Assembly (NCBI RefSeq): GCF_001659605.2
Contig: NC_035161.2
Span: 31,667,691-31,731,690, forward strand
Source of the DNA: Manihot esculenta
Lineage: Eukaryota; Streptophyta; Magnoliopsida; Malpighiales; Euphorbiaceae
Direction of reading: 5' to 3'
Length of the DNA stretch: 64,000 nt
This document shows positions 21,801 to 34,000 of the stretch, piece by piece. Within the stretch, counting starts at the first letter, position 1; every line of letters starts with the position of its first letter. The position numbers and the translations under genes were made by a program. Under the pieces are notes generated by a model. That model made no database searches, was not told the DNA's origin, and was given only the letters and a program-made list of their open reading frames with translations.

Positions 21801-24800
21801 TCTCTATCAACAAAATAGACATTCCGTCTGTTGCTGCCATTAAAAATATAGTAAAAAACCAAATTATCTCTTCTCTTCCTCCTAAAAAAGAGAAGGAAGA
21901 GGGACTATTTTGCTGACGGAGAGAAATTATAAGGATGTTTTAATAAATCTGAGAAAAGATAAAGATATTTTAATAAATTTCTGAAAATGCAGAGACTGAC
22001 TTGTTAATAATCGCAATACCTAAGAACTAAATAAGGGATTTTATTTGAGGTCAAAATTAGGTTTTAAAATTTTTCTCTCATTCTTCATATATTTTTAATA
22101 GAAAAGAGGACGGAAGGACTATTTCATTGACGAAGAGAAAAGATAAGGACGTTTTAATAGATTTCTAAAAATGCAGGGACTGACTTGTTAATAATGGCAA
22201 TACCCAGAAACTAAATAGTAAATCTCCCTTATTTATATTTGTAATGTACATATTTTACAATATTTTTTAATGAGAATATATTTTATAATATAATACTCTA
22301 AAAACAGGCTCCTAAAAATATTTATTACATTATTGAATATAGAGCTAATTAATTAGCCAACAAAAATTTTTCACCTAACAATAATTAAATTTTATTCCTT
22401 TTTCAAGATGTATAAATTTACAATATTAATACTACAAAAAAGGCTCCTAAAAATATTTACTAGACCATTGAATAGGCGGCGGGGAGGGGGGGGGGGGGAG
22501 TGCGAACCAGGATGCAAAGCGTGTTCCAGATTGTGGTCAGTGGGGTGGGGGGTATACTAATTGAATCAAGATGTAGAATGCTATTTCAGCAAACAAGGAT
22601 GCATACAAAAACGTTTTGGAATGCGGCACAATACTTTATAAGACTTGCACCCTAGATCGTGTTTGTAAAGGAAGGGGGAAGCAAATTAGGTAAATGTAAC
22701 TACTGACTGATACTATCTAAGAAATAACGAAAATGATATGAAGTGCAAGCTCACTCAGATGTACCTCATTTAATCGTGGAAGGATGCGCATGACCTCTGG
22801 ACCTCTACTATCAATCCGAATGTTGGATCCAACTGCATCGGTAACATCGATGCTCTCTGTCCCTTTCAACTCCCAGTTACGGGCTTTAAATGCAAAAGGT
22901 TTTGAGGTAAGGGCTCCAACAGGACAGATATCTATCACATTTCCAGAAAGTTCACTTCACAAAAGCTTTTCAACATAAGTCCCAATTTCTTCTCCACTGC
23001 CACGACCTAACATTCCAAGATCCTGGACCCCAGCAATTTCTGTTGCAAACCTGACGCACCTGTTGGACAGAAAAAAAAACAATCACGTTGTCTTAGAAGC
23101 TTCTTCAGTGTGCTCACCACTCAAATCCAAAGTCCATATTTTGTATTACTCTGTACTAAAGAATGCTATTGACATGTTTCTTTAGATATATCCAGTTATC
23201 AACCTTGAGTTTTCACATAGAAAAATCCATAGAATAAGTACCACCCAAACTTTCATTCTCTCAAGAAATGCAAATAAGTTGTTAGCATTATAATTGAGCA
23301 AAAGAAATCAAAGACAATGCCAAACTCTGCCAAGCTTACAATATAAAGGTGCAGGCAATTGCATCATACCAATCAAAGGTTGGTTGATGTACAATATAAT
23401 ATAGCGTGTCACCCAGTTTAACCACACAATGAGACCCAAGCAAAAGCAATCAGCCTCAAAATCTAATGCCCAATGAATTAACAAATAAGAAATACGAGTA
23501 AATTTGTTTGTCAGAAGATACAAGTCTGAAACAAAACTGATCAAATTCCCAATACAGAAAATAAATAATTTCCAACAAATCAAACCTACACTAAGAGAAG
23601 TCAGGTATCATTTTATTCAAGACTTATAACAACAAATACAGCAAGAGAAGCAAAAGAACGAAAAAGAAAGGGGGAAAATTAAAGTTCAAAATATTGTTTA
23701 AAAAATTAAATTCGCAGGAAGTCAAGAACATCTGAAAATTGAACTAGCTTTCTGCAGATTCTTTAATAAGCAAACTACATAAATTTAGAGATGAAAACAT
23801 AAAAATAATATAACTGATGATGAACTCGGCAACATAAAGCTAAATCACCACCACATAAGGAATAAAAGGTAATTAAAAGGAAAAGTCTTCAATAATTCTA
23901 TGTTGTGAATCCAAAACAAGGCTTTATCAGAAAGGAAAAGCAAACTCAAACACAACACACACACACACAAAAAAGAACCTCCAAAATACTCCTACTTGGA
24001 AAGAAAGCCAATAATTGAAATATTTCCACAAGTTACCTTATCAATAAAGGAGCAAATAATGGTTGTTTTCTTCTAAATTTCCACATTCAAAGAACATCAG
24101 AAAAAGCAGAAATAATCCACTAGACATACCCATGCAAGCAAAAGGAAAGGAATAAATCCTCCACATAAATTATGCATATTGGTCAATAAGTAAAGTATGT
24201 ACATAAAAACAGGGATGAAACATCCATCAGCTTCTCATAATTGTGAAGAGGCACCAGTTTTAAGGGCCCTCCAATCCGGCTTATTTTTGCTTAATTGAGT
24301 TCTTCCATTTTCAGGCCTTCAGGGGACATGCTAAAGGGTGGCATAATAAAACAATTCTAAAGGTGCATAAAAAGATTTAGGGGTTGCAATAGCACATAGA
24401 TTTAGTAGTAACTTGAAGAAAGGAAAAAAACACAAGTCTGCAATAATTTCACCAAAAAAAAAAAGCTCATGATACTATAGAAAGTATAAGAAATATATTA
24501 CATTCAGACCTTGTACACTGAATACAACGAGTCATTACTGTCTTCACCAAAGGACCAAGATTCTTATCAACCACAGATCGTTTCATTTCCGTGAATCGGC
24601 CACGATCAGATCCAAATGCCATAGACTGATCTTGAAGATCACACTCTCCACCTTGATCACAAATGGGACAATCCAAAGGGTGATTCATGAGCAAAAACTC
24701 CATCACTCCTTCTCGTGCCTTCTTTGCCACAGGTGTATCAGTCTTAATCTTCATTCCTAAAATATCAACCCTTTAATAAATTGAGCCTAATTAAAAAATA

Positions 24801-26603
24801 AAATATAAACAAAAATACTTGATTAGCTATATAGTATATTATAGAATTCAACCTGATAGAAATTAACAATTATGAGCCATCAACTTTTTGTTACGGTAAC
24901 AATCAAACAGAAATATATATATATATATATATATAGTGCTATAGTAATCATCCGGAAACCCTAAACCAAAAACATAAATGTGATAATCAAACAAAACCAA
25001 ATGACTAAGAAACAGGCAAAGCCTAGAATTCAAACAAATCACTGAAGTATTGGAAGTAAAAAGCATGAATAATCCAAACGCTTCTGTTAAATTTGGGCTA
25101 AGTCTAACTCACCCGAAAAGTTAGTGGATTAAGTCTAACTCACTCCAAAAGCTAACTCAAAGGGAGGAGTAGCTAAAGCCTTTATAAGGGGCACATTACG
25201 TCTATCTAAAATCGACGTGGATTCAACACACTCTCCTCGCGTCCAAGACTACATTAGAGAGCGTGACGTGTTCATGGGAGGCCCAACATGGGTGGGAGAC
25301 TCTGATACCATGTTAAATTTGAATAGAGACTAACTCACCCCAAAAGCTAAATAGGAGAGGAGTGCCTAAGGCCTTCCATCCCAAAACGATGTGTGACTCC
25401 TTTACACCAGGACAACATTGGAACATGATATATTTATGTGCAACCCAACATCAATAGGAGGCTCTGATCCATATTAAATTTGGATCAGGCCTAACTAACT
25501 CTAGAAGCTAGCTCGCTTGAGAGGAGGAGTGCCTAAGCGTGACATTATAGCGTAACACATCTACAGTAGGCCCAACATCGATGGAAGCTGGAAGCTCTGA
25601 GACATGTAAACCCTATGGCCTTTATAACGTGGGATGTGGGATTCAACAGCTTCTATAATGATAACAAAATATAATCAGCTAGAAAATAGAACAAATGCAA
25701 AGTGAGAAAAACAAATACATGAAAAGAAACCTCTGCAACAACTAAATAATGACAAATTCACAATTTCAAGAATGAAATCAAACCAGGAACAGAAAACTGT
25801 TGATTATGAGTAAGAAAAGTTTACACCGAAGAGAAATTATTCAATACATCAAATAATTCATAGGAAACCAAAATCCCGATGCAGCACATATTACAACGGG
25901 AATTGGCATGATCAGAGCCCTTGTGTATCTCCAAAATATACGAAAATATAAGACATTAAGAGAATGATATTAAATCACTGCGAAAATGCATGAAGATAAA
26001 TCTGATAGAAAAAATAGCACAACAAACAAAACCTAAAATAATACAAAACTTACTCAAAATCATCAAGACAAATAACGGTATCAGCCATTGTATCAAACCA
26101 TCAAATATAAATCTGGAGAATTATGATAACAGCCAAATTCGTCATACAGTAAGAAACTAACAGTAAAGCCGACATTGAAGCATAAAGACAGAACCCTAAC
26201 CAGGAAGAGCAGGCATTGCGCAAGACGCCACAGGCTTGGGGGACTTCTCGACCTCAACCAGGCACATACGACAATTGCCAGCTATAGAGAGTCGGCCATG
26301 GTAGCAAAAACGAGGAATGTCGACACCGGCTATTTCACAGGCTTGCAAAACAGTCATCCCCTTGGGGATTTTGACAGGGTAGCCATCGACAAAGACCTCG
26401 ATCGCGTCCTCAGGATTCGGGAAGTAAACCCGGGCACCAGCAACTGGGGTTCGAGGAGGAAGATCAGCAGTGGGTTCAGGAGCGGCAGCGGCGGCGGACG
26501 CTTCAGGGGATTGAAGCTCGGGCTTGGTGACGATGGAGCGAATGAAGTTTCTAGGGGTAGTGCGGGGTCTGAGGACCCTGGAAGCTAATAACCCTAGCCC
26601 CAT
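18880..26603 (-). CDS. NDUFS1: complex I 75-kDa iron-sulfur subunit (NDUFS1), with in-frame UGA in exon 3
   Basis: Five minus-strand exons: 26603–26201, 24756–24510, 23059–22765, 20414–20040 and 19779–18880. They join in phase to 740 codons. The product is the largest matrix-arm subunit of mitochondrial NADH:ubiquinone oxidoreductase, carrying electrons through Fe-S clusters. An Arg/Ser-rich presequence opens exon 1. The [2Fe-2S] ferredoxin Cys set follows (F-C-Y-H, N-C-R-M-C, S-C-A-M), then H-x3-C-x2-C-x5-C (H-P-L-D-C-P-I-C) and C-x2-C-x2-C with a distant C-P-V-G. Exons 4–5 encode the molybdopterin-type domain and the C-terminal [10 protein letters not shown] end. Length matches the plant family (about 740–750). 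The oddity is TGA at 22959–22957, codon 251, where relatives have a sense codon. If translated as read, the protein would be 250 residues and lose the last cluster ligand. All other exons look under constraint. Confidence 0.93.
20883..21234. mobile_element. Mutator-like MITE in NDUFS1 intron 3
   Basis: Ends are inverted repeats of about 50 bp (GAAATAAGTC at the left, GACTTATTTC at the right, plus the TTTTGTTCAAGGAC block). It is flanked by the 11-bp direct repeat CAATAAAATTT (20872–20882 and 21235–21245). Length is about 350 bp with no coding capacity. Target duplication length and long inverted repeats suit a Mutator-type non-autonomous element. Confidence 0.7.
21319..22230. mobile_element. 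long-inverted-repeat element in NDUFS1 intron 3, with internal tandem duplication
   Basis: The left arm, from GATTTACTATTTAGT through TTAATAAGTCAGTCCCT and ATTAAAACGTC-type blocks, is repeated inverted at about 22085–22225. A segment of about 304 bp is tandemly duplicated (starting near 21319 and 21623), so the left arm is present twice. A short GGAGGAGGAAGA purine run lies at the centre. The flanks share TTATTTATA, a possible 9-bp target duplication. The family recurs, hugely expanded, at 61.1–63.1 kb. Confidence 0.6.
25075..25645. repeat. threefold degenerate repeat in NDUFS1 intron 1
   Basis: Three diverged copies of a module of about 150–230 bp. Each has a TAACTCACCCMAAAAG-type block, a GGAGGAGT block, a CCAACAT block and a CTCTGATACCATGTTAAAT-type end. 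The module resembles widespread non-coding plant dispersed repeats whose source element I cannot name. Confidence 0.5.
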
Positions 26604-28078
26604 GAGGGAGTATATTGCAGATAGAAGATTGAAGAGATCTCTGTTGAGACTTGAGAGGGTCTACAGAGAAGAGCTTGAGCTTGAGCCTTTGAGCTCCGAG
26701 AGCGGAGAAGAGACGAGAAATGAAATGCAGGCGTGTGTCCGCATTACTCCCACAATGATGGGGCTGTTACGGGTCGGCCTTGACCCGTCCGGTTTTACTT
26801 GAAGCCTAATGCGCTGTTTTCTCATCACATTACATTATACTTACTACATCCATGTCATAGAAATAGACTTGCTTTACTTTTTAATCAACTCCAAACTATA
26901 TGTTCCTTTCATTTTTGAAATGATAATTTATTTATTTATTTTCTAATTCATCTCATTACATATTTATTATAAAAGTAAAACTTTTAGTTATAAAAATAAT
27001 TTAGTAATAGAGTAATATGAGATAAAATGTTGTTTTAAAAAATAATATAAAAAATATTATTTTAACTATATTAATAATATTTTATTAATTAATGTGAAAA
27101 TAACAATAACTTTATTTTTGTGGTATGAAGTATTATTTTTATTGGATATATTTAATATAATCATAATTTTATATATCTAAAGTATTTCATCAACATTTAT
27201 ATTAAAATTATAAGTATAAAATTAATTTTAAATACAAAATATTTAAATTTAAACATAAATATTTAATTTATTAATTATTTAATTTAATTTATATTAAAGT
27301 TGAATTTATAGTAGTTGCGACTTTTTCTCCAATAATATTAGAATAATTATTAACCGTTTTATTAAAATATATATATGTTTGTGATTTAATACTTTGTATG
27401 AATGTAAAGTACTTATTTAAAGAACTCAAATTTAAATTTAAGTTCTCATACCGTTTATTTTTTATTTTTAGAAAGATTTTTTAATAAAGTTATCAATATA
27501 CATATAATGATATTGGAATTATTAATTTTAAAAAATATTTACATGATCAACCATTCAGATTCCTTTACATAGTTATGAGAGCTTCAAAATTTATTTACTT
27601 ATTAGATATTAAATCGAGGCATATACAGCCATAGAAAAGGTTTTCCTTTTCTTTTTTTTTTCGAAAAAGAAATCATTAGATTTCAAATAGAAAAGGTTTT
27701 CCTGTTCAGTTCATAATTTATTTATTTACTTGCTTTTTGAAAAAATCATTAGAGTGGCTCGCAAACTAATAAATCGAGACGCCCAAAGGCAATAAGCAAA
27801 TAACCATATCAATCATCATCAACATCTCTGGCACCCAAATCTCTCTTTTCCCATTTTTTCTCGTGAGGAAAAAATGAGTCATGCCAAAACATGTGCTCTC
27901 CTCTCTCTTTCCCGTAAAGTGCATATCTTATGGTTACCATCGCATCCTTCTTTCTCTTCTCAGTTTTGATGTGATCGGTTCGGATTCCCTGGAACCCTCT
28001 CGTTACTGCAACACTTTAATGTATTATCTATATATAATATAAGTAACCGGCATTGCGCATTGGAGCTAATGAAATAAT
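26604..28078. promoter_or_regulatory. divergent promoter region NDUFS1 / SKOR
   Basis: These 1475 bp separate the two start codons. The first ~150 bp (to about 26750) are GC-richer and probably hold the NDUFS1 5' UTR. The middle (26800–27600) is very AT-rich with no visible gene. For SKOR, a pyrimidine-rich zone (27830–27965) is followed by TATATAAT at 28029–28036, about 43 bp before the ATG. Confidence 0.5.
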
Positions 28079-31000
28079 ATGGGGGGCGATAGAGAGAGGG
28101 ATATCAGGAACAGGAAGAAGGAGGATGAACAGAAGGAGAGCGAGTATGAGATTGAGGATGTGAGTGATGCAATAGACTCGTATCGAGGAAGCGGATTCAA
28201 TCATATAGAAAATGAGTTAGGGCTTGAGGCAGGGGCTCGCCGGAAGTTCAGTCGTGATTCGGTTATCAATGGTATTCGTTACGTCTCCAGAGGTCTTTTT
28301 ATCCATCCTGAAAGCAGGTAATTAATCTTCTATTTTAAATTTTTATAATTAGAAGAGATTAAACTATTATATTTAGTTTTTTTAGAAATTATTTTTGGTG
28401 GACGAATCTTATATTTTGATGAGGTTCACCGAATCCGTGTTTCCCGCCTTATGATTACAAGTGGCGAAGTTTTACTGGTTTGAGTATTAAAGTCACTACT
28501 AGGACTTTCTAAAAATCTAACGGTTAACAATTGTCCAGTTGTTTGACCGTACTCTCGTGTGTGCATGAGCTCGCCAAAGAAAATTACTATTTAGTACTTT
28601 TGTAATGGCAAAATTAATTAGTTAATTCTATTTCAAAAATATAATAAACAGTTCATGCAATTTTAAAAATTCAACTAAAAAATTCATTCTATTAAATTTT
28701 AATATTATTACCATCAGTCTTTACTCTGAGATTAACCTTAATAGTAATAAAACTTAATGAAACCATTATTTTAGTTGAATTTTTAAAATAATAGAAACTA
28801 TTTAGTTATTTTTTAAAATATAAGAACAACTAATTAATTTTTCTATATTATATAAATTAAATAATCAATTTTCCCAAAGAATATATAGTGTCCAGATCAG
28901 TTTATTAATTTTTTAATCCTTATAAAAGAGCATCATAAACATGTAAATAGCTCTGTTATATATATATATTCAATATTAAGAAAATAATGCATAATATTAC
29001 AAAATAGATAAATTTCTTAAAATATTATTTAAGCTTCATTTTACACTATTTTTAAATGGTAATGAAATTTTCTATACAATTATCGGAAACTCATTTACTT
29101 GGCATAATAGATGAATAATAACTTGAAATTAATGGATACGTTATATTAGAAAATATGAAAGCACTGCTCACAAATCGGGAGAAGATAATTACCTAACAAA
29201 TTCAGCTACTTATAGAAGGAAAAATAACTCAATAATGTCAGACATAATAAAAATGGAAAACAAAAGATAAAAGGAAATCAGATCAGATTTCCCCTTAAAT
29301 GGAATCAGATTGAAATAGTGAACTTCAATTCAATTTAAATGGAAATAAAATTGATTTCACTTTAAAAGTGTGGATTTTTTTTTGCTTCTCGTCGTTATTT
29401 TTTTAATTGAAGTATGGATTGTTTTTTTACTAATTGTTATCTCGGCTTCTCATGCTTATTTTTCTAATTGGAATTAGATAGCATCTAAATATAGGATAAA
29501 ACTCATCTTACAAGTGTCTAATATATAATTTAATTTTTAATTAATTATATTTTATTTTTAGAAAAATACTTTTATTTTTTAATAAATAAATATAACATGC
29601 TTGACCATTAATGAAAAACTAAATTCTCATTATAAAATAACAAAAAGAAAATAGTTCGAAGCGAAAGACTGAATGTATAAATAGACCTTTTTTTTCAACT
29701 AATTTAGAGAAATTTATGCATATTGAGCTTATATATACACAATCACTTATGTTATTTTATAATTATAATGCAACTAGACAAATTCAAGGCAAAGAAACAG
29801 CGAGAGCTGAATAAATATTATAAAATTTAAGTTAATAGTTTAGTAGTTATATGCATAATTTTAAAACTTCCACCCTTTTAAAATTTTTGATATTTTCAGA
29901 TAAATATGATTAAATTTATTTAGTTGTGGTTTATGGAGATTGAGTTTTTTTCCTTTTTTCTGCGAAGTTATTAACTTATTATTTGCATTGAAAATGTTCG
30001 GAGGGTGTTAGGCAACTAGGCACAGCCATATGCTCATGTTTCATTTGATTGCTATTCCACCTCAGTTCGGTGCCCACCTTTCTTTTCCTTATTTCTAGAT
30101 CCACCACCAAAATTGTATTGGCTCGAATCAACATGTCGGGAATTGTGTGCCTCAATGTAATAGCATAATTAAAATTGATTCACCTTGACTAATCTAAGTT
30201 ATTTGATAATTTGAGCTAATTATTTATATGTAACACTCTTAACTCATATATCACCGATGCAGGATGTGCTACACAACATTAATCTCTTTCCTTTTATGCA
30301 TACATTTTTTTTCCTATTTTTTATTTTAGGAAGGGTCAACATTTTTTTTCCTATTTTTTATTTTAGGAAGGGTTTGAAGGATGACAAGAACTCCTACTTG
30401 CAGTTTCTAATTGAAGTTGGATTGACCTTAATTGCTTATAAGTGGCACACCTAATAAAACATGTATGAAAATAGACGATCTTAACTATAAATCTTAAATT
30501 GTATGACGATATATGAGGTTTTAGGTCATGAAATAGATGTGATCCCTTCTCATTCATTACAGTTGTTTTGGAGGAGTTAAGGATTAAGCCATCAAGGAAA
30601 TAATTGCATACGTACCAATCAAGAGTTATGGTAAAAATTGCTTGAGAGAGACCTCAACTCTTCTTACGTGTCCAAATTCTTTGGTAGTAAATAAAATAAT
30701 CTTCCTTCATTTTGTAAAATATGTCTCAGCCTAATGACGAGCTTTTATATGTTACTGAATTGACAGTGAGGGTGTTTATTACCTGTTGGAAACAATCTCG
30801 TCTTTCAAGTTTCTAAAGCATAGATTCGAGTTATGCCTTGTTACTATTAGATTGGTTTGAATTTTGAGTTCCTCCTTGTTATTAGCTGGTGCTAGTTACT
30901 CCTTCACAAATGATGCAGATGGTATAGGGCATGGACGAAGTTCATATTGATATGGGCTATCTACTCATCCTTCTTTACACCACTGGAGTTTGGTTTCTTC

Positions 31001-34000
31001 AGGGGATTACCTGAGAACCTCTCCATACTGGATATCGTTGGACAGATTGCGTTTCTTTTTGATATAATTCTACAGTTCTTCATTGCTTACAGAGACAGCC
31101 AGACGTATTGTATGGTCTATAAGCGCACTCCTATTGCTCTTCGGTAAAATTTGTTTTTCCTCCACGGCTCCATTGTCCTTTTATGCATTACAAAATTTTC
31201 TTTTGTCCTTATGTTAAATTTATAACCTTATATGATTGATTTAGTTTCATGCATAACTCAGTGTATATTTTTAATTGTATGTCATGAACCACGAGCGTGA
31301 GAGAAAGGGACTCTGCGTCTAATGCATTTAAATTGGTACACATTTTTATATGGCCAGAGAAACTATTCAAGGACATTAGTGCATGCTTCCTCTCTCTTAC
31401 AATCAAATGGGTTCCACGTCATCTAATAATTGATCATGTATATAGTCGGTTTTACACATCTTTACATGGAGTAATCCAAACATCTATATATATATATATA
31501 TATATGCGTGTATATACAAATGTACACGCGTTCCAAAATTATTAGTTACGAACTTAGGACTGATTCATTAATATGGATTCCACATGCCTTATATGTGGTG
31601 AGTTGAGTATGGCAGCATAAACTAGTCTAAGCGTCCAACTAATATTCATTCTATACAATTCTATATGTTTAAGGTTTTTACACGGTAATTAAAGAGCAAT
31701 TAAATCACTAAACTTTCAATAAAATATTATTTAATTTTTCTAAATTACTTTACCTCACATAATTATTCAAATCTTAATGATTCTCTCTTTATTATTCTAT
31801 CGCTAAGAAATGAAAAAATAAGTTTTAAGAAATTACAAAAAGTGTTGTGCTCAGTAGAGACTAGAGATAAGGGTAGAATTGAAAAAAAAAATAATACTCT
31901 TTAATTTATTAAAACAATAAATAATTTTGGATAAAATTACTTTTGAAAAGTGGCTGATAAAAGTAAAAGATAGAAAGAGTTTTTTTTTTTAATCCTTTTA
32001 TTGTTTCCATCCATTCTTGTTTTCTAGTGGAGTGTTTTTCTGAAGTTCATGAAAGTTAAGCGTAAACAGAGCATAAATTCGAGTTGTCAATGGATTGCAC
32101 AATTGATGTCTTTAGGACTACGTCTACAATTGTTGTATACGAGGTCAACTATCCACTGATATTCTTCTCTTGTTGAAGGTACTTGAAATCACACTTTTTC
32201 ATTGATTTACTTGGTTGCCTGCCTTGGGACATTATCTACAAGGTATTCATTTATTTTTCTGGTAATTTTGACAACTATTATTACATTTTTTCTCTCCAAA
32301 GTTTAGGGAGGCTTCATTACCATTGCCCATGGGTATTTGTTTCCTAAATTTATTTATTTCTAGTAAGCATCTCTAAATATTTTTTATTATTACCTAAATC
32401 AGTCACTTGACCGGACATCACAATTGTGCTTTGTTTTGTGGTTTAGGATTTGTTCATATGGTTCCAAATATTCTTATTAATTATCCTTTTTGCTGATAAT
32501 CCCTTCGGGAAGGATCAAAGGCAAATGAACTTAAATTTCAGTCTTTTTTTCGTAATATATCATCAATATTTGAGGTGTTATAGAGGACATGCTTCCCACA
32601 TTTGACCGTTTCAATGCTCTAGATCACAATGGATTATTTTAGAACTGCACCAAGGCTCATCCTTGCATCTTGAATATCTGAATTTTTAAATGTTTCGATA
32701 CAGGCTTGCGGACGTAAAGAAGAAGTGAGGTACCTTTTATGGATTAGGCTAAGTCGGGTGCGCAAAGTAACTGATTTTTTTCAAAAGATGGAGAAAGATA
32801 TACGAATCAACTACCTTTTTACAAGAATTATAAAACTTACTGCTGTAGAACTTTACTGTACACACACGGCAGCCTGCACTTTTTACTATTTGGCTACCAC
32901 TCTGCCATCCTCTGAAGAGGGTTATACATGGATTGGAAGCTTAAAGATGGGTGACTATAGTTATTCACACTTCAGGGAGATTGATATCTGGAAGCGATAT
33001 GTCACATCCTTATATTTTGCTGTTGTTACTATGGCCACTGTAGGTAAGCCACCTTTTGGTTGCTATATGGTACTTAACCTGTAAAAGTATTCTTTCTGAT
33101 ATGTGTTTCCCTTATTAATCTCACAAGAGCATAGTTGGACTTCAAAAAATTGCAAAATGGTTAGAAGTGTCCAAAATTGTATTATTTACTAGCCTAATTG
33201 GAAAACTAATTAACAGGATTGTGATACAGAGAAATTCATGCTAGATCTACAGGAACAGAAGGATATCATAAACATAGTTTGCAATTAGAACTTTACTTGT
33301 TTGCGTGAATTTCTTTACTGTCTAGCAAGGGCTGAATTTGAACTGCAGCAGTTACTTCTGGAAGAAAATTTCTATTCTAGTACTGGTCAAGGCATCAGAC
33401 TTCTTTGTTGTTGTAGAAATATAATATTTGTTATATTTCACAATAGAGATTACAACCTATTTATACATGAGTGACGGTATCTAAACAGGAAGAAAAATCA
33501 AGTCTATGATTATACAATCCCTAAGATTAAGCAACTGACCCACCTATCAATATTTACTTCCTATATTATCATATTTACTTTCTATAACTTATAACACTCC
33601 CCCTCAAGTTGGATCATAAATGTTAATCATGCCCAACTTGTTACATATATAATCAACTCGAGTCTCATTTAGAGTTTTAGTGAAAATATCTCCTAATTGT
33701 TCTCCAGTTCGGATATGCCCTGTTGATATTATCTTTTGTTGGACCTTTTCACGAACAAAATGACAATCAATCTCGATGTGTTTAGTCCTCTCGTGAAATA
33801 CTGGATTGGAGACAATGTGGATAGCTACTTGATTATCATACCACAACTTAGCAGGCACCGAAATTGTGAACCCAACTTCTTCCAACAGTTGACGTACCCA
33901 CAAGATTTCACAAACGGCTTGTGTCATGGCTCGATATTCAGATTCAGCACTAGAACGGGAGACCACATTTTGCTTCTTACTTTTCCATAAGACCAAGTTA

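Noticed and set aside
22957..22959. Selenocysteine or programmed readthrough at the NDUFS1 UGA
   Set aside because: Land plants lack the selenocysteine machinery, and no readthrough context is evident; relatives have ordinary sense codons there.
26175..26802. Plus-strand ORFs over NDUFS1 exon 1 and its leader
   Set aside because: They are antisense to the conserved ferredoxin-domain exon and show no domain of their own.
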